DNA of 64,000 nt from Apteryx mantelli (GCF_036417845.1 NC_089982.1:44045684-44109683); one strand, 5' to 3'; shown: positions 43,001-52,265, counted from the first letter of the stretch. Notes: a model not told the origin generated them from the sequence alone. A program made the numbers and translations.

Positions 43001-46000
43001 GAAAAAAATGTATCTTTTTTTCCAGGGAACAAGAATGGAAGGATATGCAGATCCTTCTACAGCTGCTCAGGATGCGATGGTAAATGTAATCAGATGTCAG
43101 CTTCTCAAATATAAAAAAAATAAGAACAAATACAAATGTTGAAAAGTGATTTAGGACTTAAAATCTTTTGCTTTTTTTTTTCTTTTTCTGGTGTATTAGA
43201 TCCTGTGGGAAGCATGTCAGCAGAAAACAGCGGAACACAAAAACATGCTCCAAATGATTCTCTGCAACAGGAGTTACCAGCAGTTGTGGATGGGTAATCC
43301 AACAGTTCAGCTGTTTGAACACACAGTAGAGAGGAAGAATCTGACTTGCTAATAAAAACATGGTTTGCATACCAGGAAGCTCAGTGTGCAAAGTATTAGT
43401 CTGAAACTTTAAGCATCCAAGAATCTAAGTGTGAATTCTTTGAGCTCTCAACTCCCACTGGTGTTAAGGGGAGTTTGGAAGTAATGCAAAATTGAACTCT
43501 GCCTGATGACTACAGACAGCTGTAGATAGAACAGATAGACACCACAGTGCCTAATGAAAGAGAGAAGACCATGACCAAAGACATGGGCTATGGCTGTACT
43601 GAGTTTACACACAATGCAAGCAACAGGATGAGGCAGATATTTCTAAACTATTTTCTTGATTTCTCCTAAATTGTACTTTACTATGGGTGAAAACTGCTTG
43701 GGAGAGGCAGTAGGAGTATTTTCAGCAAATGTTAGTATGTCAGACATTTTGCTGTGTGGATGCTTTTCCATGAATGTTTTGAAGTAGTTTTTGATGGGAC
43801 AATTTCTAAGGTCCACATCTGCTCTCTCTTAATTAACACACACAAACACAGAAACGTAACCGGATTGTTTTGATTTAAAGCTAGATAGTCAGACATAATT
43901 ACAGATTGCAAAAAAAAGAATTACGACTTTCCTTCCACTGTAGAACAGAAAACATCTCATACCTGTTTGGTGACAGGTTTGAGATGTCTTTTGCTCTGCA
44001 GTGGGAAGAAAGTCTGTTTGGTGACAAGTTTATCATTCTGCAGCCAGCTGTATTTCTTAAGCCAATTTATAGCAGTACTTTAAAACTACTTTGCTGTAAC
44101 AAATCAACAAATAATTACTCTGTCGTGACTTCTGTGAGGTTAGTAATGATGGGACTGACATTGCATAACAGACCTGGTTATGCTCCCTCTTTGTACCAGA
44201 GATCTGATGCCTGTGCCTGTAAAATGTAGTCCTCCAAAAGCTTAATAGGGGACAATGAGCTGAGACTCTTCCTCATTTCTTAAAGCCTATGTAAGCATGC
44301 CCTGTATATTTGTGCGTGTAAGTCTGGGTACTTGCATGTGATGTTAGTATGGCTTCTCGTAATTTTTGAACCTTTGGCCAATTTTAGCCAAGCTGGAGCG
44401 TGGAAGATATCTTAAAGACATGAAGTTCTTAAAAGCTTTGTAAACAGAGGTAGCTAGATAAAGAATATATTAGAGCTTTCAGTGAAAAAGAGGCTTTGAC
44501 ATGACTTAATTGTTTGTGGTGTATTGGAGAATCAACAGAGGAGAAAGCTCCTGGAAGCCAGGTTTCAAGGTACTCATTTAGATTACCTTACCTGGGGGAT
44601 ATTAATGTAATGAAACACTAATAGTGATAATACTGGAGGTGATGGGAAACAGGGGGGTTGTTCACTCTTGCTGAACTAGAATAAAGAAAGGGTTTTTTTT
44701 CTTTCAAGTTTTTCAGGAGTTCCAAAATATCTCTGGGCAAGACATAGTAGATGCCATTAATGAATGTTATGATGGATACTTTCAAGAATTACTGGTTGCA
44801 ATAGGTAACATAAAAATACTATTTTATGCTAGCAGTAATCTCTTAATAAATATCTGGAATGGTATCTCTGATGCGTTAAAAAGGTATTTTTTTCTGTTAT
44901 TTTTCTCCACTTTCCTCTATTATGTGATTGAAAATTTGGGAGATAATTAATGGATGTAGAAAAGTATATTTGTATAGAAATACTGTTCCATGTTTGTGTA
45001 AATCTAAAAATGTATATATGCAGCACTAAATTGTGAGTGAAAAGGGCTAATATTGGTTATTTGATAACAACCTTCCTGTGTGATCAATGACAAGTACATT
45101 AGTAACTGATCCCACATACATTTAAATCATTGGCAAAATTTTCAGGACTTCAGTGGTATGTAAAAAAGTTCTAAGCTTTATGTGCCTTGGTTTCCCATTT
45201 ATAAAAAATGATAATAATATTTCTTCAGAGATGTCATGTGAGCATATTCATTAACATTTAAAAAGCCCTTCTGTGCAACAGCTGTGAGTACCCAAAAAGC
45301 AGCTGACAAATACAGCCAGCCGTTTGTGTTCACCCTGTTTGTACCTGACAAATATAGTCATGTTTGTGAAAACTGGTAGCTTAACTTTAAGCTGAATCAC
45401 AGGTGGTGCTACCCAGCTTTATATTTCAAAGAGCCCAAAGCCAATAGAAGTGTTTTTACAGTAATCTTCTGTTTTCCTCTTGTGACTTTTTTCTCCTAGT
45501 TCTCTGTGTTCGGGACAAGCCTTCCTATTTTGCTTATAGGCTTTACAATGCAATCCATGTAAGTAGTCTTTCTTCTTCATATATCATAAAAAGTAGCTTT
45601 TCTGTTTTTTGTTTTTTTGTTTATTTTTAAACAAATGCTTATAAATCAGTCCATTCAGTTTTTTAAGGGGTTGATTGATTGTTTTAATGCTTTTGGTACC
45701 TAAATCAATTTAAAAGTAGTAGTGTGTTTGCAAGAGTTGGGATTTAACTGTGTAAAAGTTAAAAGTTTAAATATTTAGATTTCTTTAAAAATATCTGTCT
45801 GGTAACTATCATTTTCTTAAATTTTAAGACCTTTATTTTCTATGGATTGTATCTCCCCCTGCTGTGCAGAACTCAATGTGCGCTTTACAACAATCTATTC
45901 TTATTATGCAGCTTTGTCACTAGAATTTAATAAGTATCATTATTAATTAAATGATGAATTAGTGTTACATGAAAACAAATTGTCAGATTTTCCAGGGGGC

Positions 46001-48656
46001 TCAATGCATATATGCAAAATCTCATATCTTGGTGTATAACTGCTAACAGACTGAACCAAATGAATGTCAAGAAGAAATGTGGGTTAATGCAAAGAATGCT
46101 ACAGACACTTCCCACTGGAAATCACTATAGACATTTCTTTTTGTTTTCATTCATTAGTGAAAATAATGACACATTATGTTATATAAAAAATGTGATGTAA
46201 TGTTTTAAGCCTCAAGATAGAAGACAGTCATAAAATCAGCCATAGGTAAAGTGAGAAGTACCATTTTAGGGCCAGAGTGGCAAAGGTAGGGTTCAAGTCA
46301 GAACCATCCCATAAACCTAGTCAGCAACACTGCAACAGGGTCCCAGTATCCTCTTCCAGATGCTGCCACTACTGCTGTCATGTGTTTTAGCTAAACCAGC
46401 AACAGTGACAGCAAAGGACTGAGGAAGACCCTGTTGGCAGAGAGGAAAAGGCAGTGTTTTTTGAGTGGTCAAAATTGGATTCTGGCACATCATGACATGA
46501 AAAAGCTTTGCCAAAACTACCCCAGGGAAATACCAGCTATCAGGAGAAGAGATGTTTCTCAAAGGCCCTGCATTTAGACTGGTTTTCATGTTAAAACCTC
46601 ATTTTAATTTAAAAAAAAATCATATAGATGGTTTTCTTCTACATTACATTCAGATGATGTGTGTGGTGCAGGAAAAAAAACTCTCAAAGGCTTCAGAATG
46701 AGCATTTGCATTTTATTTTAATTTTTTACTATTTTCACAAAATGTTTTAATAAGCATGGATAGTCTTTGAATGAAAGGTGGGAATTTTAAATTGTTTCTA
46801 TTTTTGCAAACAAGTTTTGTACAGATTATACAAATAGGTTTTTTATACTTCCATTTACAATATAATATAATAAAGCCCACCCAGGATTCTAATGCTTGAA
46901 ATCATAGTCCATGTGGCTTATAAGAGTCCATAATGGCTTGTAAGAACGATTTTAATCTAGCTATCAAACATGTATCAGATTCTCCATAAGCAGGTTTGTT
47001 AACATCACTTACTACTTGCTTTTTGGAGGACTGCCTTTCAATACAAATGGCTAGTTGATAAAATCATCCATTTGGCTTTGAACAATCTGAATTGGTAATC
47101 AGTCCCCCCCAAATCTGTTTTGATCAGTTTTATTGCCCACTAGATGTCACCATTCTCCATACAATAACGATATGAAAATGGATTCATTTAGAAGTTTTAA
47201 AATAAATAATAGTTGAATACAAGCTAGGTAAGTTCTAAGACAATAGTTAAAAATCTCTCTGAATCCACACTGGGCAGCAGCCGGTGTGAAACAGATTGTT
47301 GGCTTCAGTATAGCTTTAGTTGATACATTCCTCGCAAGAAAAGCCACAACAGCTAACTAGAAAACTGAATATCTGTGACTATTGACAAGAGAACATCCGT
47401 TTTTTCTTTTTAAAGTTTCAAAACATGGGTTCACTGATACATGGTGGATTTCTGTTATTCAGTAGTATGACTACTATTATCCAAGCATGTGAAAACTCTG
47501 CAAAATGATAGCTTTGAATCCTTAGATTTTTTTCAGATCCACAATATCTTTATGGGTGGCCTCAATAATTGGCTGTTTAGTAAAAATTAATAAAAGCGTG
47601 TTTAGATAGACACGCTCATACTGTCAAACTGTCAAGTTTCTTCACATCCTTTTTCCTTTTTAGGATTTGGGGTTTCATAATAAAACAGTTATAAGGATTC
47701 TCATCGCTAGAAGTGAAATTGACTTGATGACTATAAGACAACGATACAAAGAGAGATATGGGAAATCACTTTTTCATGATATTAAAGTAAGTTTTTTCAC
47801 ACATTTACATATATTCAGCAGGCACCGTATAGAGTATGTAGACCCCTATCAGAAAAATACTGAGGCTTGAAATCTATTCAGTTGCTTGGTTAAAAAGAAA
47901 AATAGTAATGTATAGAATCTATAACTTGTATCTTACTCAGTGCTTCAGGCTGACTTCAGTAAGTGAATTCTCAACTCACTCTCATCCCACGTGATTTTTT
48001 CCCTCCTCAGTAGCATGAGGAGGACATGAACAGGGCAGGACAGTGTATGCTGAGGAATACTTTGCATGAGTAGTTTCTGCACTAATTGATATCATCATCT
48101 TTCACACAAGCTTGCAAAGTTAGTCTGCTATCACTTAAGTATGAAACTGAGATCAAAATGTGGTCAGTCCTTGTGCTTATGTAGCAACCTTCAGAAAAAC
48201 TATTTCTCTTGTATTCTTGCTGTGCATCTTCAGTCAAAACCCTGGCACTGTTGAATTGTATAACAATGACTCTTAATAAGACACTTTGCAATTTTTTTAT
48301 GTTGCCATATTCCAACTGTAAGACTTCCAGAATTAGCTAATGATTTTTTGGGATTGAACTTGAGAAGCATTAAGCAGATTTGATCCAACCTTTAAAAGCT
48401 AGATCATTTTTAGGTGTCTGAGCAACCAGTAACTGAGATACATGAAATTAAATAGTTTTGGCCTAAAATCCTTGTGAAAATACTATAGATATTTTACAAA
48501 ACCTTACAACAGTACTCTAGTCCTTGTCATACACAAACGGGGAAAATGAGGAAAAATTACAGTCTCAAAAATATTTTTTTCTTTCAGCATTTTGCTTCCG
48601 GACATTATGAGAGTGCCTTACTTGCCATCAGTGCTGGTGATGCTGAAGAATATTAA
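19045..48656 (+). CDS. ANXA10: Annexin A10, complete gene, 12 coding exons, 324 aa
   Basis: Joined exons give a 324-residue protein, the same length as human annexin A10, with clear similarity throughout (for example [38 protein letters not shown] and [16 protein letters not shown]). All introns have GT-AG ends and phases agree across every junction. It contains the four annexin repeats, a fold that binds phospholipid membranes in a calcium-dependent way in most annexins. The GxGT calcium loops are degenerate: they read GISC in repeat 1, GVDM in repeat 2, KTAEHK in place of a GTDE-type loop in repeat 3, and DLGFHN in repeat 4. This fits annexin A10, which is known for lost type II calcium sites, so calcium-independent or weak membrane binding is expected. 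In mammals it is mainly gastric/urothelial. The coding start has A at -3 and exon 1 encodes only six residues. Identity is very secure. Confidence 0.97.
19945..20115. repeat. Direct duplication with 124-bp spacing
   Basis: The string ACTAAAGCAAGGCAGGAAG plus the following 'ccatc(t/g)gataaagct(g/a)(a/g)tagatt' occurs at about 19945 and again at about 20069. The second copy lacks a few bases (aattaat). It looks like a local tandem duplication in ANXA10 intron 1 with AT-rich filler between the copies. Confidence 0.75.
24565..24582. repeat. A18 run inside CR1
   Basis: Homopolymer that replaces the CR1 segment normally reading 'cacagtaaagaa...' at this point; probably a slippage expansion. Confidence 0.85.
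24699..24714. repeat. G16 run inside CR1
   Basis: Sixteen consecutive G bases next to TACGTACC. Runs of this length are uncommon, can form G-quadruplex structures and are a known weak spot for sequencing. Confidence 0.9.
30641..30722 (+). CDS. ANXA10: ANXA10 coding exon 2 (residues 7-33, codon 34 split)
   Basis: Reads [18 protein letters not shown] onward into the start of repeat 1. Ends ATT A|GTGAGT. The acceptor is a TAGCAG tandem, so splicing three bases earlier would insert one Gln; the site used here matches the human exon boundary. Confidence 0.95.
31141..31441 (+). mobile_element. CR1 LINE 3' fragment
   Basis: Plus-strand CR1 tail within ANXA10 intron 2. It reads [18 protein letters not shown] and [18 protein letters not shown] from the end of the reverse transcriptase, then the 3' untranslated part with 'ggttggactagatgatctcc', and finishes with 'tgtgattctgtgat', the diagnostic CR1 terminus. 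It is 5'-truncated and little diverged from the copy at 1.3 kb. Confidence 0.94.
32679..32728. repeat. CA/GCAT/TA microsatellite
   Basis: About seven CA units, then GCATGCATGC, then TA units. Compound simple repeat in ANXA10 intron 2. Confidence 0.9.
33652..33746 (+). CDS. ANXA10: ANXA10 coding exon 3 (residues 34-65)
   Basis: Completes the split codon as AGT (Ser) and continues [18 protein letters not shown] to AYRDMYGR, helices of annexin repeat 1. Flanked by TTTTCAG and GTATGA. The calcium loop position reads GISC instead of GxGT. Confidence 0.95.
34515..34685 (+). repeat. MIR-like SINE relic
   Basis: Plus-strand order of MIR blocks: 'ctaactaaatgactttggaaaagttgct', then 'cttcagttaccccagccatgtaagagtgaaataatagtaa', then 'gatgaaaagtgctatatgaaac'. 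Diverged but in the expected order and spacing. Confidence 0.5.
35430..35630 (-). repeat. Possible MIR-like relic
   Basis: Minus-strand arrangement recalling MIR: 'cattcctcatgaagttttaattttact', then 'gaagactaaagcacgtgaaattacccaaagctg', then 'cttgaactcagcc' which resembles 'ttcgaacccagg'. Weak. Confidence 0.35.
38143..38256 (+). CDS. ANXA10: ANXA10 coding exon 4 (residues 66-103)
   Basis: Reads [17 protein letters not shown] and [17 protein letters not shown], the link from repeat 1 to repeat 2. The acceptor has an unusual polypyrimidine tract made of separate T, C and T runs. Confidence 0.95.
38885..39075 (+). mobile_element. Ancient CR1/L3-type LINE 3' relic
   Basis: The text 'actgtggaggacaaaggcataaatcagttcataaaggactt' followed by 'cttagaaaacaggtccgctgttggctat' matches the 3' region of an old reptile/bird LINE family whose consensus I know as 'gtggaggccaaaagcataaatgggttcaaa' and 'tggaggacaggtccatcagtggctatta'. 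A later piece, 'gatactgaaactgatgcagctttt', corresponds to its 'gatactgggctagatggacctttg' end. Much diverged; lies in ANXA10 intron 4. Confidence 0.55.
39683..39773 (+). CDS. ANXA10: ANXA10 coding exon 5 (residues 104-133, codon 134 split)
   Basis: Reads [18 protein letters not shown] onward to EAYLM and ends ATG C|GTAATT. Repeat 2; the calcium loop GxGTDE is replaced by GVDMEE. Confidence 0.95.
40130..40310. other. GC-rich block in ANXA10 intron 5
   Basis: About 180 bp of GC-rich sequence (stretches such as GGGGGAGCTGGGGGGTGCCG) in an otherwise AT-rich intron. It has no intact ORF, no splice-bounded exon I can support, and matches no element I recognise. It may be an inserted fragment of GC-rich DNA or an unclassified repeat. 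Confidence 0.5.
40476..40555 (+). CDS. ANXA10: ANXA10 coding exon 6 (residues 134-160)
   Basis: Completes codon CAA and reads [20 protein letters not shown] to LMNLAQ, the end of repeat 2. Ends CAG|GTACTG in phase 0. Confidence 0.95.
41284..41299. repeat. (GT)8 microsatellite
   Basis: Short dinucleotide repeat after an ATAT tract in ANXA10 intron 6. Confidence 0.85.
43026..43079 (+). CDS. ANXA10: ANXA10 coding exon 7 (residues 161-178)
   Basis: Reads [18 protein letters not shown], the start of repeat 3. Flanked by TTTTTTCCAG and GTAAAT, phase 0 at both ends. Confidence 0.95.
43200..43293 (+). CDS. ANXA10: ANXA10 coding exon 8 (residues 179-209, codon 210 split)
   Basis: Reads [18 protein letters not shown] to SYQQLWM and ends ATG G|GTAATC. 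The repeat 3 calcium loop is missing: the position of a WGTDE-type motif reads KTAEHK. Confidence 0.95.
44709..44804 (+). CDS. ANXA10: ANXA10 coding exon 9 (residues 210-241)
   Basis: Completes GTT (Val) and reads [18 protein letters not shown] to QELLVAI, repeat 3 helices. The acceptor chosen (TTTCAAG|TT) keeps phase; a second AG eight bases later would not. Confidence 0.95.
45060..45310 (+). repeat. MIR-like SINE relic
   Basis: Reads 'gtgatcaatgacaagtaca' and then 'tatgtgccttggtttcccatttataaaaaatgataataatatttcttcagagatgtcatgtgagcatattcattaacat', which follows the MIR order 'ctgtgcctcagtttcccatctgtaaaatggggataataa' and 'ttgtgaggattaaatga'. In ANXA10 intron 9. Confidence 0.55.
45500..45558 (+). 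CDS. ANXA10: ANXA10 coding exon 10 (residues 242-261)
   Basis: Completes GTT and reads [19 protein letters not shown], entering repeat 4. Ends CAT|GTAAGT in phase 0. Confidence 0.95.
47664..47786 (+). CDS. ANXA10: ANXA10 coding exon 11 (residues 262-302)
   Basis: Reads [18 protein letters not shown], then [19 protein letters not shown] and HDIK. The SEID acidic ligand of repeat 4 is kept but the GxGTD loop is DLGFHN. Ends AAA|GTAAGT. Confidence 0.96.
48588..48656 (+). CDS. ANXA10: ANXA10 coding exon 12 (residues 303-324 and stop)
   Basis: Reads [18 protein letters not shown] and AEEY then TAA, the usual annexin A10 C terminus (human ends GDAEDY). The 3' UTR follows. No AATAAA is present before the transposon at 48939; the next good one is at 51942. 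Confidence 0.96.
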   Translation, partial: HFASGHYESALLAISAGDAEEY

Positions 48657-48938
48657 GCAAGACAATGATGAATTCTGATGTCTGTATAAATCCATTTTAA
48701 GTAGAAATTGAAGCTATACACAATAATCTATAACTGTAAGCTATCCCTATATTACAAGAAAAATTAGTCTTACACGTTTCCTAATTTTAAAACTTGAAGC
48801 AGGAAAAAATGTACACAAATGTTTCCTATCAGGAACATTGTTTTATCCCTACTTCTGATCAAATCATATCTGTTTCTATGATTAATGTAAACTAGTAAAA
48901 AAAAATTAGTAAAATAACTTTATCCAGATACATGTTTA
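48657..48938 (+). other. ANXA10: ANXA10 3' UTR, extent unclear
   Basis: AT-rich sequence directly after the stop codon. It contains no canonical AATAAA, so the transcript either uses a variant signal here or continues through the transposon to the AATAAA at 51942. Confidence 0.5.
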
Positions 48939-48951
48939 CAGGCATACCTCG
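48939..48951 (+). repeat. Tigger 5' terminal inverted repeat
   Basis: CAGGCATACCTCG, directly after the TA target duplication. Pairs with the inverted copy at the other end of the element with one mismatch. Confidence 0.93.
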
Positions 48952-49302
48952 TTTTATTGCGCTTCGCTTTATTGCACTTTGCAGATATTGTGTTTTTTAC
49001 AAATTGAAGGTTTGCATCAACCCTGCATCAAGCAAGTCTGTCGACACCATTTTTCCAACAGCATGTGCTCACTTCGTGTCTCTGGGTCACATTTTGGTAA
49101 TTCTCACAATATTGCAAACTTTTTCATTATTATTATATCTGTTACAGTGATCGGTGATCAGTGATCTTTGATGTTACTATTGTAATTGTTTTGGGGCACC
49201 ATGAACTGCACCTGTATAAGACAGCAAACTGAATCGATAAATGTTGTGTGCACCCTGACTGCTTCACCGACCGGCCATTCCCCCGTCTCTCTCCCTCTCC
49301 TC

Positions 49303-49419
49303 AGGGCTCCCTTTTCCCTGAGACACAACAATATGGAAATTAGGGCTCCCTTTTCCCTGAGACACAACAATATGGAAATTAGGGCTCCCTTTTCCCTGAG
49401 ACACAACAATATGGAAATG
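49303..49419. repeat. Three tandem 39-bp units in the Tigger element
   Basis: The unit starting AGGGCTCCCTTTTCCCTGAG occurs three times head to tail with exact 39-bp spacing (49303, 49342, 49381). Copies 1 and 2 are identical; copy 3 differs only in the last base. In the frame of the transposase each unit reads RAPFSLRHNNMEI. It lies just before the presumed transposase start, and in my memory of Tigger1 the unit is single. Confidence 0.95.
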
Positions 49420-49440
49420 AGGCCAATTACTAACCCTGCA

Positions 49441-50580
49441 ATGGCCCCCAAGCATTCGAGTGAAAGGAAGAGTCGCACGTCTCTCACTTTAAATCAGAAG
49501 CTAGAAATGATGAAGCGTAGCGAGGAAGGCATGTCGAAAGCCAAGACAGGCCGAAAGCAAGGCCTCTGGCGCCAAACAGTTTGCCAAGTTGTGAAGGCAA
49601 AGGCAAAGTTCTTGAAGGAAATTCAAAGTGCTTCTTCAGTGAACACACAAATGATAAGAAAGTGAAACAGCCTTCTTGCTGATACGGAGAAAGTTTTAGT
49701 GGTCTGGATAGAAGATCCAACCAGCCACGACATTCCCTTAAGCCAAAGCCACATCCAGAGCAAGGCCCGAACTCTGTTCAGTTCTGTGCAGGCCGAGAGA
49801 GGTGAGGAAGCTGCAGAAGAAAAGTTTGAAGCTAGCAGAGGTTGATTCATGAGGTTTAAGGAAAAAAGCCATCGCCATAACATGAAAGTGCAAGGGGAAG
49901 CAGCAAGTGCTGATGTAGAAGCTGCATCAAGTTATCCAGAAGCTCTAGCTAAGATAATTGATGAAGGTGGCTAAACTAAGCAACAAATTTTCAATGCAAA
50001 TGAAACAGCCTTATATTGGAAGAATATGCCATCTAGAGCTTTCATAGCTAGAGAGGAGAAGTCAATGCCTGACTTCAAAGCTTCAGAGGACAGGCTGACA
50101 GCAAGAGAACTCGAACTGACAGCAAAAGAACTGGAATTAAAAGTGGAGCCTGAAGATGTGACTGAATTGCTGCAATCTCATGATAAAACTTTAATGGACG
50201 AGGAGTTGCTTCGTATGGATGAGCAAGGAAAGTAGTTTCTTGAGATGGAATCTGCTCCTGCTGAAGATGCTGTGAACATTGTTGAAATGACAACCAAGGA
50301 TTTAGAATATTACATAAACTGAGTTGATAAAGCAGAGGCAGGGTTTGAGAGGATTGACTTCAGTTTTGCAGGAAGTTCTGTTGTGGGTAAAATGCCATCA
50401 AACAGCATCGCATGCTACAGAGAAATCCTTCGTGAAAGGAAGAGCCAGTCGATGTGGAAAACTTCATTGCCGTCTTGTTTTAAGAAATTGCCACAGCCAC
50501 CCCAGCCTTCAGCAGCCGCCACCCTGATCAGTCAGCAGCCATCAGCATCGAGGCAAGACCCTGCATCAGCAAAAAGATGA
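49441..50580 (+). pseudogene. Tigger transposase remnant, inactivated
   Basis: From ATG 49441 one reading frame can be followed to 50580 with no frameshift. The N-terminal part (RTSLTLNQKLEMMKRSEEG, TGRKQGLWRQTVCQVV) is the CENP-B/psq-type helix-turn-helix DNA-binding domain of pogo-like transposases. In-frame stops are TGA at 49663, TGA at 49843, TAA at 49972, TAG at 50233 and TGA at 50320; the first has the look of a CGA to TGA change. The catalytic motif that normally reads NVDET reads NANET here (Asn codon at 49999), losing the first Asp of the DDE triad. The rest of the DDE core is missing because of a deletion near 50100, after which the acidic C-terminal part resumes (ELELKVEPEDVTELL). 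No active enzyme can be made. Confidence 0.9.
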
Positions 50581-50811
50581 CGACTCACTGAAGGCTCAGA
50601 CGATGGTTAGCATTTTTTAGCAATGAAGTATTTTTTTAATTAAGGTATGTACATTGTTTTTTTAGACATAATGCTATTGCACACTTAATAGACTACAGTA
50701 TAGCGTAAACATAACTTTTATATGCACTGGGAAACCAAAAAATTTGTGTGACTTGCTTTATTGCAATATTCGCTTTATTGCAGTGGTCTGGAACTGAACC
50801 CACAATATCTC

Positions 50812-50824
50812 CGAGGAATGCCTG
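50812..50824 (-). repeat. Tigger 3' terminal inverted repeat
   Basis: CGAGGAATGCCTG, the inverted partner of the 5' end, followed immediately by the second TA. Confidence 0.93.
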
Positions 50825-50826
50825 TA

Positions 50827-52265
50827 TTATTTTTTTAACATCCCAATCATTAGATAATAAAGATAGCCTCTTGAAGAACCTACACACTTCTCCATCAGAG
50901 AGAAAGTACATTTTACTTCATTTACTGTTAGCGCATGATTTCTTCCTTAAATGACATTTTTGCCGTTTTTCCCACTTCTCATACCTCACCTTTTATGCTC
51001 TTGAACTGCATTATTTTAGTTACTATCGTAAGCATCTGCTCCTGTCTATTAACAGTCACTCACCCAAGCGTGATTTTGTATTCTCTTTCATTTAGCACAC
51101 GTACCTAATGCATTTATCTTTTTCTGTTTTAAACTAAAGGAGAAATTAGAATCAGGTATCACAAATAATTCTTGATTTAGTGTCATGCCCTGAAAATCAC
51201 TGGAAGATAAAACATTATATGGCTTTGAGAAATTAATTCAGCATTCTAAAAGATTAAACTTTAAAATACTATTTGCATCTTCGAAATTTAAAGCATTAAT
51301 TGAATACTGACATACAGAATGCCCAGGTATTTCTAGGATGCCCCTTATTATAATTCATGAGTTAAGATCTGACTAATAATAGATAACACTTTACACCTAA
51401 ATAAGGTTTCAAAACAAAACACTTCACCAAATACTAGCAAAAATTTATTTTGACAACAAATTGTGACAACTCTTAAGTGTATCTTCCTACTAATCAGCAT
51501 GAGTAGAGGTGGCAGAACTTGATCAAGGCTTCCTCCCAAAAGAAAACATCACGCTATAAATATCTTACGAGTGTAGTAAGTGCAGCCTATCCATGCAGCT
51601 TTCTAGCCTGTTTGTATCTCCTGTCAGTCTCTTGTGTAATTAGATTCACAAGGGAAAATGTAGTAATTTTACATTAAAACAACTACCTTTGCTTTTTCCT
51701 GTAGCTACAAAGTTTCCAAGTTAACATAGATATTTGACTATTTAAAACAAGCATTGTGACTTCTGGTAACTATAGGTCAGTATGATTGAACAGAGTACCA
51801 TTATAAAAACATACAAATAACATGTTTGCTTTTATGCAGTTTGCATCCGTCCTTTCCATAGCTCTGTGAGAGTTATGTGTTTTCAGTGTACCAGTTTTTA
51901 CAAACACCAATTTTGATTATGCTTCAAAAGTGTTGTTTTACAATAAACTTGAAATTTTGGTTGAGGGTACCTGTTGGGTTTGACAAATTTGAAAATATTT
52001 CAGCTACAAAGCTGGAACTTAAGCCAGAACTTTGGAAGGAAGGGACCTAGGAGGAAAAATACAGAACTAGAGTACGAATGAGACAAGCGCTCCCCAATTC
52101 GTTATCATTAACAAAACTCGAAGCCTATTTGAGTTTTATCACGGTTTTGCACCTGCAGTTACATGTAGCTAACCGCAGCCGTATCACACCACCGCGTAGC
52201 TGCTTCATATTAACGCTGCGTATTTGCATACAGGAATAAAAAAATAATAAAGTTCTCTCGGCAGC
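50827..52265. other. Intergenic stretch between the transposon and the TRIM-like promoter
   Basis: AT-rich unique DNA without a coding exon that I can support. It includes a good AATAAA at 51942 that could end ANXA10 transcripts, and passes into the CpG island from about 52.27 kb. Confidence 0.5.
51942..51947 (+). terminator. ANXA10: Candidate ANXA10 poly(A) signal
   Basis: AATAAA followed about 15-40 bases later by a GT-rich stretch (GGTTGAGGGTACCTGTTGGG), the usual arrangement of a vertebrate cleavage site. It is the first canonical signal after the ANXA10 stop but lies 3.3 kb away, beyond the transposon, so the assignment is tentative. Confidence 0.35.

Larger units (their letters stand above)
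48939..50824 (+). mobile_element. Tigger1-like DNA transposon (pogo/Tc1-mariner type), 1886 bp
   Basis: Bounded by inverted ends CAGGCATACCTCG and CGAGGAATGCCTG (one mismatch) and flanked on both sides by a TA target duplication (48937-48938 and 50825-50826), as expected for Tc1/mariner transposition. The subterminal text ('ttattgcgcttcgctttattgca' and 'ttcgctttattgcagtggtctgg') and the interior follow the mammalian Tigger1 sequence as I remember it. Tigger1 is about 2.4 kb; this copy is shorter because of an internal deletion near 50100, and it has a 39-bp unit present three times. It carries a decayed transposase gene on the + strand. It lies between ANXA10 and the TRIM-like gene. Confidence 0.93.

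Noticed and set aside
43906-44229. 107-codon open frame in ANXA10 intron 8
   Set aside because: No recognised domain or splice context; a frame of this length can occur by chance in a window of this size.
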